DNA of 64,000 bases. Origin: Streptomyces ferrugineus (GTDB lineage: Bacteria; Actinomycetota; Actinomycetes; Streptomycetales; Streptomycetaceae). Positions 17,007 to 23,997 of the stretch are shown here, piece after piece. Within the stretch, counting starts at the first letter, position 1. Every line of letters begins with the position of its first letter. Under the pieces are notes generated by a model that was not told where the DNA came from, ran no database searches, and saw only the letters and a program-made list of their open reading frames with translations. Position numbers and translations under genes: made by a program. The stretch is from positions 3,844,001 through 3,908,000 of the forward strand of contig NZ_CP063373.1 of assembly GCF_015160855.1 (NCBI RefSeq), given 5' to 3'.

Positions 17007-18337
17007 TTCAACAGGTCCTGGTCCTTGAGGTCGCCGGCGAGGGTCTCGTCGAGCTCCTCGAGCTGGGAGCGGACGTCTCCGCCGCAGTACGTGAAGATCG
17101 CGTTGAGCGCGTCGGCGGTGTCCTGCTTGACGGGGGCGAAGTCCGGGGCGTTCGGGAACTCCTGGGAGGCTTCCTCGTACGCCTTCTGTACGACGCTCCA
17201 GCGGGCGTCGTCGCGGACCTTCGCGGCGTCCAGCGTGGAGTTGACGGGGATGCGGACGACGGGCTGGTGACCGTCGACGCTGGTCATGGCGATCCGCTGG
17301 CCCTCGGGCGAGACCAGGAACGCGGCCAGCGCCAGCTCCTGTTCGTCATTGCCGGTCTTGGCGCCCAGGTAGACGTTCTCGCCGTCGGCCAGCACATCAC
17401 CGCCCGCCGGACCGGCCGGGGCGGGGACGACCTCGTACTTGTCCCGGCCGAGGGTCTGGTCGAAGGTGACGATGTTGTACGGGCCGGTCATGTACATCCC
17501 GGCGTTGCCGTCCTGGAAGTTGGTCGCCGTGGCGGTGACGGCGGTCAGGGCGCCGGGCTGGGTGACACCCTTGTCGCCGCAGAAGAGGTTGTCCTTCATC
17601 CAGGTCACGGTGTTGACCGCGGCCGTCGAGGTCATGGCCGGCCGGTAGGTGCCCGCGCCGTCCGGCTCGATGATCTCGGCGCCGCCCTGCCAGAGGAAGC
17701 TCGCGCCCCACCAGGCGGCGTAGCCGTTCTGGGCGCTGCCGGGCGCGACCATGCCGTAGGTGTCGGCCTTGCCGTCGCCGTCCGGGTCCCTCGTGGCGAA
17801 GGCCCTGGCGACGGAGAGCATCTCCTGCCAGGTCCTGGGCGCCTTCAGACCCAGTCTCCTGAGCCAGTCGGTGCGGATCATCAGGGTCTGGGCCTGGCGG
17901 GAGTACGGGATGCCGTAGTGCCTGCCGTCGATGCCGACCGTGGAGGCCCAGGTCCTGTCGGTGATCTGGTCGCCGCCCTCGATCGACGCGGGGTCGATGG
18001 GCTTGAGCAGGCCCTGGCTCTGGTAGCTGCCCATGAGCGCGGTGTCGTTGATCATCACGTCCGGCAGGTCCTTGGTGGACGCCCGGCTCTGCAACTGCTG
18101 GTCGAAGTTGATGACCGGCTGGTAGTCGATCTTGATGCCGGTCCTCTTGGTGAAGGCGGTGAAGACCCGTTCGTAGGTGGCAGCGGAATCCGGATTGCTC
18201 CGGGTCCACACCTCCAGCATGTTCGGGTCGTCGCTGCCCGCGCTGCCGGAACCCGAGCCGCATGCGGCCGTTCCGAACGCGAGCGCCGTGGCGACGAGCA
18301 GGGCGGCCGGGCGGCGACTTCGTCGGTGATCCCGCAT
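17003..18337 (-). CDS. Extracellular solute-binding lipoprotein (family 1), glucarate operon
   Basis: This is a 444-residue lipoprotein. The ATG at 18337 is preferred because GGAG lies 7 nt upstream; a GTG two codons earlier is possible. The signal peptide is MRDHRRSRRPAALLVATALAFG with lipobox TAAC and a Gly/Ser linker. The mature part is a family 1 (maltose-type) binding protein, for example EVWTRSNPDSAATYERVFTA near the start and a conserved WWGASFLWQGGAEII segment. It delivers the ligand to the two coupled permeases. Co-transcription with kdgD and gudD indicates glucarate, galactarate or a precursor as ligand. It is the first gene of the operon. Confidence 0.9.
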   Translation of the reverse strand: MRDHRRSRRPAALLVATALAFGTAACGSGSGSAGSDDPNMLEVWTRSNPDSAATYERVFTAFTKRTGIKIDYQPVINFDQQLQSRASTKDLPDVMINDTALMGSYQSQGLLKPIDPASIEGGDQITDRTWASTVGIDGRHYGIPYSRQAQTLMIRTDWLRRLGLKAPRTWQEMLSVARAFATRDPDGDGKADTYGMVAPGSAQNGYAAWWGASFLWQGGAEIIEPDGAGTYRPAMTSTAAVNTVTWMKDNLFCGDKGVTQPGALTAVTATATNFQDGNAGMYMTGPYNIVTFDQTLGRDKYEVVPAPAGPAGGDVLADGENVYLGAKTGNDEQELALAAFLVSPEGQRIAMTSVDGHQPVVRIPVNSTLDAAKVRDDARWSVVQKAYEEASQEFPNAPDFAPVKQDTADALNAIFTYCGGDVRSQLEELDETLAGDLKDQDLLK

Positions 18338-18362
18338 GGGCACACTCCGTGGATCCGCTGCA

Positions 18363-18378
18363 GTTCATGTACGTGAAC
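18363..18378. promoter_or_regulatory. Palindromic operator candidate upstream of the glucarate operon
   Basis: GTTCATGTACGTGAAC is a palindrome with one mismatched pair, centred on GTAC. It lies 26-41 bp before the binding-protein start, where a repressor of the glucarate operon would act. No regulator gene is adjacent. Confidence 0.5.
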
Positions 18379-18527
18379 CAACTTCACGCATCTAAATGAT
18401 CGGCCAAGCTACGAATCGTTTCAGTCGTATGTCAAGACATGGCCGCCAGATTTCACCGACCCCACAAGGGCGGGCGCCAACAGGGCGCATTCGCGTCACC
18501 CCTGGAAAACCAGCCACGAAGGGTTGT

Positions 18528-18561
18528 GTGCGACTCGCGGAGGTCGCACGTACGTGCGACC
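18528..18561. promoter_or_regulatory. Perfect 20-bp palindrome plus third half-site upstream of the eCIS operon
   Basis: GGTCGCACGTACGTGCGACC (18542-18561) is a perfect palindrome. An additional GTGCGAC at 18528-18534 forms a second inverted pair with GTCGCAC at 18543-18549 across an 8-bp spacer. This is the kind of arrangement bound by dimeric regulators. It lies about 415 bp before the first eCIS gene and 190 bp before the glucarate operon, so which operon it controls is uncertain. Confidence 0.5.
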
Positions 18562-18693
18562 AGTCGAACGGGGTGGGTGAGGGGCCTCTGCGGCGGGTCG
18601 GGGGTGGTTCGCCGCTCTGTCGCCGCACCCGCTGTGCAGGATCTGTGAACCACCCGGCCGGGGCGCGCAGGCACGTTGTGCGGATGCGGGGAG

Positions 18694-18736
18694 GGCGCCT
18701 TCACCAAACCCCCTCCCTGGGTGGCCTGAAGGCGCC
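18694..18736. other. Hairpin-forming inverted repeat in the eCIS leader
   Basis: GGCGCCTTCA (18694-18703) is repeated in reverse complement as TGAAGGCGCC (18727-18736) around a 23-nt loop. It could be a transcript leader hairpin, an attenuator or a terminator of leftward or rightward transcription. It lies 240 bp before the sheath gene. Confidence 0.45.
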
Positions 18737-18975
18737 TTGCTCGGTCAACTTCGAACACACCAAGGTGGGTTGCGCACTTGAGCATCAGGAGTCACAAGCG
18801 CGTTGCTTGGCCCGGGCGACCGACAAGCCCGGGGTACTGACGGGGGACTGATGCGGTGCGCGCCGCCGCCGCGATCGACTCGCGGGGGCCGGTCGCGCAC
18901 CCGTCCGGCACTTCTCCCTGTGCCGCCTCTTGGTGCCTGAAGTCCCGGTGCCCGAGACAGGGATAAGGAGGGGGA

Positions 18976-20841
18976 ATGCCGATGAGCGCGGTGAGCGCCG
19001 CCAAGCCGACGTATCCCGGCGTCTACGTCGAAGAGCTTCCCAGCAGCACCCGTACGATCTCGACCCTGACCACGTCCGTGACCGCCTTTGTGGGCCACAC
19101 CCGACGCGGTCCGCTCAACGAGCCGGTACGCGTCACCAGCTTCGCGGAGTTCGAGCGCCGCTTCGGCGGCCTGAGCGCACAGAGCGCCGTCGGCTACGCC
19201 GTCCACCAGTTCTTCGGCAACGGCGGCACCGTCGCGGTGATCGTCCGCGTCGCCAAGGCCGGCAGCGGCAAGGCCGCCTGCGTCACCCTCAAGTCCACCG
19301 AGGGCCACAGCGAGGGCCCGGTCCTCGAGGTGCACGCCAAGGAGCCCGGCGTCTGGGGCAACGGCCTGCGCGTCGCCGTCGACCACGACACACCGTGCCC
19401 CGACGAAACCTTCAACCTCAGGGTCTACGACGCCAAGGGCGACGCCCGCGAGAGCTTCACCGGCCTGTCCATGGACCCGGCGAACGGCCGCTACGCGCAG
19501 ACCGTGATCAACGCCGGCTCCAAGCTGATCCGCGTCGAGGTCGTCGGCGAGGGCCGCCCCGACCCGTCCGGCACCGTCTCCAAGCCCTTCGGCGACGAAC
19601 TGCCCGACCTGGCCGTCGACCTGACCGTCAAGATCGGCGAGGTGGAGCGCGAGTTCACGCTCTACGACCCCGACTGCGACGGCGAAGCCCCGTGCAGCGT
19701 GGCCGAGTTGGCGCTGCTGCTGGAGCGCAAGCTGCGCGCCCTGCCCGACGCGCCCGGCAAGCACGCCTTCGCGGGCGCCGAGGTCACCGCCTTCGGCCGC
19801 CGCATCCAGGTCGTCGCGGGCTCCACCGACCCCGAGGACGTCGTCCGCTTCCTCGGCGAGTGCGCCAACGACCTCGGCCTGGAGGCCTCCGTCAACCCGC
19901 CGGTCTTCCCACTGGAGGGCGGCGAGGACGGCGAGGCCCCCGGACCGCGCGATCTCATCGGCTCCGAGGGCGACAAGTCCGGCATCCAGGCGCTGCGCGG
20001 CGTCGCCGACGTCAACCTGCTGGCGCTGCCGGAGCTCGCGGCGTACGAGAAGACCGAGGACGCCCTCACCGTCATCTCCGCCGCCCAGCGGCTGTGCGCC
20101 GAGCGCCGGATCTTCCTGCTGGTGGACGCGCCGAGCACCTGGGTCAGCGTCGACACCGCACGCGCCGGGCTCGCCGCCTTCGACGCGGTGCGCGGCAACC
20201 ACGCGGGCCTGTACTTCCCGCATCTGCAGCTCACCGACCCGCTCACGGGCCGGCTGCGCTCCTTCCCGCCGTCCGGCGCGATCGCCGGCGTCATCGCCCG
20301 CACCGACTCCGAGCGCGGTGTGTGGAAGGCCCCGGCCGGCACCGAGGCGCGGCTCGCCGGTGTGCGCTCGCTCACCGTCAACCTGACCGACCGCGAGACC
20401 GGCCTGCTCAACCCGCTCGGCGTCAACTGCCTGCGCACCTTCCCGGTCACCGGCCCGGTCGTCTGGGGCGCGCGCACGCTGGAGGGCTCGGACGCGCTCG
20501 ACAGCGAGTGGAAGTACGTGCCGGTGCGCCGGCTCGCGCTGCACGTCGAGGAGAGCCTCCAGCGCGGCCTGCAGTGGGTGGTCTTCGAGCCCAACGACGA
20601 GAACCTGTGGCAGCAGATCCGGCTCGCCGCCTCCTCGTACCTGCACACCCTCTTCCGCCAGGGCGCCTTCAAGGGCGGCACCCCGCGCGAGGCGTACTTC
20701 GTCAAGTGCGACAGCGACACGACGACCGCCGAGGACATCGAGAACGGCATCGTCAACGTCCTCGTCGGCATCGCACCGGTGCGGCCGGCCGAGTTCGTGA
20801 TCGTCAAGATCCAGCAGACGTCCGGGCAGTTCGCGCTCTAG
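18976..20841 (+). CDS. eCIS contractile sheath protein (phage tail sheath family)
   Basis: This 621-residue protein corresponds to the Afp2/Cis2 sheath. The N-terminal segment PTYPGVYVEELPSS and the C-terminal domain (REAYFVKCDSDTTTAEDIENG, then VNVLVGIAPVRPAEFVIVKI, split here) are the conserved sheath handshake and core regions; the middle third is a variable outer domain. Sheath subunits stack around the tube and contract to drive it. AAGGAGGGGGA precedes the ATG; an ATG two codons later is also possible. It is the first gene of the eCIS operon and there is only one sheath gene, as expected for this actinobacterial lineage. Confidence 0.95.
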   Translation: MPMSAVSAAKPTYPGVYVEELPSSTRTISTLTTSVTAFVGHTRRGPLNEPVRVTSFAEFERRFGGLSAQSAVGYAVHQFFGNGGTVAVIVRVAKAGSGKAACVTLKSTEGHSEGPVLEVHAKEPGVWGNGLRVAVDHDTPCPDETFNLRVYDAKGDARESFTGLSMDPANGRYAQTVINAGSKLIRVEVVGEGRPDPSGTVSKPFGDELPDLAVDLTVKIGEVEREFTLYDPDCDGEAPCSVAELALLLERKLRALPDAPGKHAFAGAEVTAFGRRIQVVAGSTDPEDVVRFLGECANDLGLEASVNPPVFPLEGGEDGEAPGPRDLIGSEGDKSGIQALRGVADVNLLALPELAAYEKTEDALTVISAAQRLCAERRIFLLVDAPSTWVSVDTARAGLAAFDAVRGNHAGLYFPHLQLTDPLTGRLRSFPPSGAIAGVIARTDSERGVWKAPAGTEARLAGVRSLTVNLTDRETGLLNPLGVNCLRTFPVTGPVVWGARTLEGSDALDSEWKYVPVRRLALHVEESLQRGLQWVVFEPNDENLWQQIRLAASSYLHTLFRQGAFKGGTPREAYFVKCDSDTTTAEDIENGIVNVLVGIAPVRPAEFVIVKIQQTSGQFAL

Positions 20842-20874
20842 GCGCGGGGAATCGTGGAGAACTGAAGGAATCCG

Positions 20875-21399
20875 ATGGCTGAGTTCACGGTCAACGCGCA
20901 TCGCTTCGACCCCTACAAGAACTTCAAGTTCCTGGTCCTGTGGGACGGTCGCACGGTCGCCGGCATCAGCAAGATCAGTCCGCTCAAGCGGACGACGGAG
21001 GTCGTCAAGCACCGGCACGGCGGCGACCCGTCGTCGCCCCGCAAGTCGCCCGGCCGCTCCGAGTTCGAGGGCATCACCCTGGAACGCGGCGTCACCCACG
21101 ACCCCGAGTTCGACCGCTGGGCCAACAAGGTCTGGCAGGTCGGCGCGGGCCTCGGCTCCGAGGTGTCCCTCGCCGACTTCCGCAAGGACATCGTCATCCA
21201 GGTCCTCAACGAGGCCGGCCAGGTCGCCGTCTCGCACAAGCTGTACCGGACCTGGCCGAGCGAGTACCAGGTCCTCGGCGAGATGGACGCCAACGCCAAC
21301 GCGGTGGCCATCCAGTCGCTGAAGCTCGAGTGCGAGGGCTGGGAGCGGGACTACGAGGTGCCCGAGCCGGAGGAGCCCTCCTTCCTCAACCCAGCTTGA
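20875..21399 (+). CDS. eCIS inner tube protein (T4 gp19/Hcp-like)
   Basis: This 174-residue tube subunit has the tail-tube signature FKFLVLWDGRTVAGISKISPLKR near the N-terminus (split here at a natural strand break) followed by ITLERGVTHDPEF and FRKDIVIQVLNEAG. It ends with a conserved strand EGWERDYEVPEP. It would polymerise as hexameric rings inside the sheath and carry the spike and cargo. GAAGGA lies before the ATG. It lies directly after the sheath gene (33 bp), as usual. Confidence 0.93.
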   Translation: MAEFTVNAHRFDPYKNFKFLVLWDGRTVAGISKISPLKRTTEVVKHRHGGDPSSPRKSPGRSEFEGITLERGVTHDPEFDRWANKVWQVGAGLGSEVSLADFRKDIVIQVLNEAGQVAVSHKLYRTWPSEYQVLGEMDANANAVAIQSLKLECEGWERDYEVPEPEEPSFLNPA

Positions 21400-21425
21400 G
21401 CAGTGGGTGACTGAGGGGGGACGAG

Positions 21426-22154
21426 ATGGCGATCACGGGGGCGGCCGAACTGCTGGCCACCTGGGAGGCGGGCCTCGCCGAGGCACCGACTTCACGCGCG
21501 CTGCTGCTGCACCGCACGGCCCGACCGGACGTCGACTCCGCGGCCCTGCCGGTCCTGCCGGTCGGGGAGCGTGAGGCCGACCTGTTCGCGCTGCGCCGCG
21601 CCCTGTTCGGGGAGCGGATGCAGGTGCGGCTGGGCTGCGCGGCGTGCGGGGAGGACATGGAGTTCGACCTGGACGCCGGGGAGTTCGCCCGGTCGCTGGG
21701 CGGACCGGGCGACTCACTCGTGCGCGTCGAACAGGACGGCTGGGACGTGGAGTTCCGGCTGCCCGGTGTCGCCGACCTGACGGCGGCGGCCCGGGCGGCG
21801 GACCCGCGCGCCGCCCTGCTCGCGCGCTGCCTGGTGACGGCGGTGCGCGACGGCGCGGCCGTGGCCGCCGCCGATCTGCCCGCCCCGGTCCAGCGCCGGA
21901 TCGCCGAGGCCGTCGAGGCCGCCGACCCGGGCGCCGACGTGACGCTCAACATCGCCTGTCCCGAGTGCGGCGCGGCCACCCGGGCCGAGCTGGACATCGC
22001 CTCCTACCTGTGGACCGAACTGGACGCCTGGGCGAGGGACCTGCTGCTCGACGTCCATCTGCTCGCCACGTCGTACGGCTGGAGCGAGCCGGAGATCCTG
22101 GCGCTCAGCCCGCTGCGGCGCCGCTACTACCTGGAGCTGTGTGCGGATGTCTGA
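21426..22154 (+). CDS. eCIS-associated zinc-ribbon protein, possibly a baseplate assembly factor
   Basis: This 242-residue protein carries two CxxC pairs, CAACGEDMEF (about residues 73-82) and CPECGAATRAEL (about 178-189), which together look like a split zinc ribbon. The C-terminus is helical and ends with EILALSPLRRRYYLEL, a pattern seen in phage baseplate chaperones of the gp26 type. Proteins of this kind are regular members of actinobacterial eCIS loci. An exact role has not been assigned here; assembly of the baseplate hub is an inference. The next gene overlaps its 3' end, so the two are translationally coupled. Confidence 0.7.
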   Translation: MAITGAAELLATWEAGLAEAPTSRALLLHRTARPDVDSAALPVLPVGEREADLFALRRALFGERMQVRLGCAACGEDMEFDLDAGEFARSLGGPGDSLVRVEQDGWDVEFRLPGVADLTAAARAADPRAALLARCLVTAVRDGAAVAAADLPAPVQRRIAEAVEAADPGADVTLNIACPECGAATRAELDIASYLWTELDAWARDLLLDVHLLATSYGWSEPEILALSPLRRRYYLELCADV

Positions 22155-22893
22155 CGCCGACGGGGCGCCGGTGCCCGACTTCCTCGACCGCCTGATCGCC
22201 CGGCACGCCCCGGCCGCCGCCGGTCCGCGCCCGGACGTGGTGCGGGTACGCCCCCGGCTGCCCGGCCCGTTCGAACGCATCGAGGCCGTACGCGGCACCG
22301 CACCGGAACCCGACGACGGCTCCGACCCGCTGTGGCCCGCCACCACGCCGACGCACGTACGGCCGGTCCCGGCGCCGCGTCCGGCGCCGCCCGCCGCCCG
22401 GCTGCACACGGAACGCGAGCGGACGGTCGTACGCACCGAGCGGGCCCCGGCCGACCCGGCACCGCACCCCGCCCCGAGGCCCCTGCCCGAGGCCCCGCTG
22501 CTGCGCCCCGTCACGCCGATCGCGCCCGGACCCCGGCCGGCACCGGACGCCGGGCAGCGGGCGGCGGGCCGAGGACGCTCGGAGCGGAGCGCCACCCAGA
22601 GCGCGGCGTCCGTGCCCAACCCCCCGGGCGCGGACGCCGCTACCTCCGCCGCCGTGTCAACCCCCCTGCGGCCCAGCGCCGCGGACACGGCGGCGGCCCG
22701 GGACGCCGTACGACAGGCCGCCGCCCGGCGCCCCGCGCGGGCGCCCGAGCAGGTGGTGCAGGTGCAGATCGGACGGCTGGAGGTGACGTCGGGACCGACG
22801 CCGGCCGGCGGCTCACGGCAGCGGACGCCGGCGGCGGAACGGCCGGGGGCGGCCCTGAGCCTCGCGGAGTACCTGGCGCGAGGGCGGAAGTGA
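22147..22893 (+). CDS. Pro/Ala/Arg-rich eCIS-locus protein of unknown function
   Basis: This is a 248-residue protein from ATG 22147, which has GGAG at 22133-22136; a GTG at 22141 is an alternative. A conserved N-terminal motif, PDFLDRLIARHAP, is followed by a long low-complexity region rich in Pro, Ala and Arg. A short folded C-terminal part reads VVQVQIGRLEVTSG and ends LSLAEYLARGRK. The VQIGRLEV strand and SLAEYL ending recur in proteins of this position in other actinobacterial eCIS loci, to my recollection. It overlaps the zinc-ribbon gene by 8 bp. It may be a flexible linker or chaperone; the function is unknown. Confidence 0.65.
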   Translation: MSDADGAPVPDFLDRLIARHAPAAAGPRPDVVRVRPRLPGPFERIEAVRGTAPEPDDGSDPLWPATTPTHVRPVPAPRPAPPAARLHTERERTVVRTERAPADPAPHPAPRPLPEAPLLRPVTPIAPGPRPAPDAGQRAAGRGRSERSATQSAASVPNPPGADAATSAAVSTPLRPSAADTAAARDAVRQAAARRPARAPEQVVQVQIGRLEVTSGPTPAGGSRQRTPAAERPGAALSLAEYLARGRK

Positions 22894-22977
22894 CATGGAG
22901 CCGCTCAGGCAGGACGAGGGCCCGCGGCACAGCGGACCGGACGACGAGACAGACCGAGGAACCGAGGAACCGACGCC

Positions 22978-23964
22978 ATGAGCAACGCACTCGCCATCGC
23001 CCATGTCACCCAGGCCCTCGCCCTGCTGCTCGCGTCCAACGTGGGCCCGGAGTTCGACGAGGCCGTGAAGGTGGAGCCGCACAAGCCACCGACGGAGCCG
23101 CCGGACCACCCCACCCTCAACGTGTTCCTCTACCAGGTCACGCCCAACACGTCGCTGCGCAACAACGACCTGCCGACCCGGGCCGCCGACGGCACCCTGC
23201 TGAAGCGGCCGGCCGCCGCGCTGGACCTGCACTTCCTGATCAGCGCGTACGGCGACGAGACGAAACTCGTGGGACAGCGGCTGATCGGCTCCGTGGTGCG
23301 GACCCTGCACGAGATTCCGATCCTGCCGAAGGACGTCGTCGAGCAGGCGGGTGAACTGCCGCACCTCGCCGGCAGCGACCTCGCCGAGGCGGCGCAGCGG
23401 GTGCGGTTCACGCCGACCGTGATGGACATCGACGAGACGTCGAAGCTGTGGGGCATGCTCCACCAGACGCCGTACGCCCTGTCGGTGGTCTACCAGGCGG
23501 CCCTCGTCTTCATCGACGGCCGTGAGACGCCGGCGCCGGCGAAGCCGGTGGAGCGGCACACGGTGCGCGTGCTGCCGTTCGGGGCGCCCGGGGCGCCGGT
23601 GCCCCCGGGCAGCCCGGCGGAGGCGTCGCGCGACGGTGAGAGCGAGCCCGTCCCCGCCGAGAGCGGGACTTCGGCTTCGGCAGAAGGGCAGGCCCGGAAG
23701 GCGCTCGGGAAGGCGCCCGCCAAGTCGGTCGCGAAGGCGCCCGCGAAGACTTCGGCCAAGGCGCCCGCCAAGTCTGCGGCCAAGGCGCCTGCGAATGCCG
23801 CCGCGAAGACGCCTGCCCGCGCCCGGAAGGAAGCGCAGTCCGGCAAGGCGGCGCAGTCGGCCAAGCCCGCGCGTGGCGCGGCCAAGAGCACGGGTGCCGT
23901 GCCCCCTTCGGACGCGTCACCGGGCTCCACCCCGGCGGGTGGCCCCGAGGGCGCGGAGAGCTGA
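22978..23964 (+). CDS. eCIS terminal cap protein (DUF4255) with basic tail
   Basis: This 328-residue protein has an N-terminal DUF4255 domain (residues 1 to about 190: ALAIAHVTQALALLLASN, then HPTLNVFLYQVTPNTSLRNND and YALSVVYQAALVFIDG). That is the domain of Afp16/Cis16, which terminates tube and sheath growth at the distal end. The last 130 residues are unusual: a Pro/Gly region and then repeated Lys-Ala-Pro-Ala-Lys units resembling histone H1 tails. The ATG follows two CGAGGAAC repeats that provide the ribosome site. It lies just before the AAA+ ATPase gene, as in other eCIS loci. Confidence 0.88.
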   Translation: MSNALAIAHVTQALALLLASNVGPEFDEAVKVEPHKPPTEPPDHPTLNVFLYQVTPNTSLRNNDLPTRAADGTLLKRPAAALDLHFLISAYGDETKLVGQRLIGSVVRTLHEIPILPKDVVEQAGELPHLAGSDLAEAAQRVRFTPTVMDIDETSKLWGMLHQTPYALSVVYQAALVFIDGRETPAPAKPVERHTVRVLPFGAPGAPVPPGSPAEASRDGESEPVPAESGTSASAEGQARKALGKAPAKSVAKAPAKTSAKAPAKSAAKAPANAAAKTPARARKEAQSGKAAQSAKPARGAAKSTGAVPPSDASPGSTPAGGPEGAES

Positions 23965-23997
23965 GGCGGTATGGGGACGACGGGGGAAGGCGAGGAC

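Larger units (their letters stand above)
18338..18975. other. Gene-free 640-bp region between the glucarate and eCIS operons
   Basis: I see no gene with convincing codon bias here on either strand. The region must hold divergent promoters for the glucarate operon (leftwards) and the eCIS operon (rightwards). It contains three notable sequence symmetries listed separately: a 16-bp palindrome next to the glucarate operon, a 20-bp perfect palindrome with an extra half-site in the middle, and a 10-bp inverted repeat closer to the eCIS genes. Confidence 0.6.

Noticed and set aside
18396..18851. Possible small gene in the leader between the glucarate and eCIS operons
   Set aside because: Composition lacks the third-position GC bias of real genes here, no ribosome site precedes it, and it overlaps the palindromes and hairpin.
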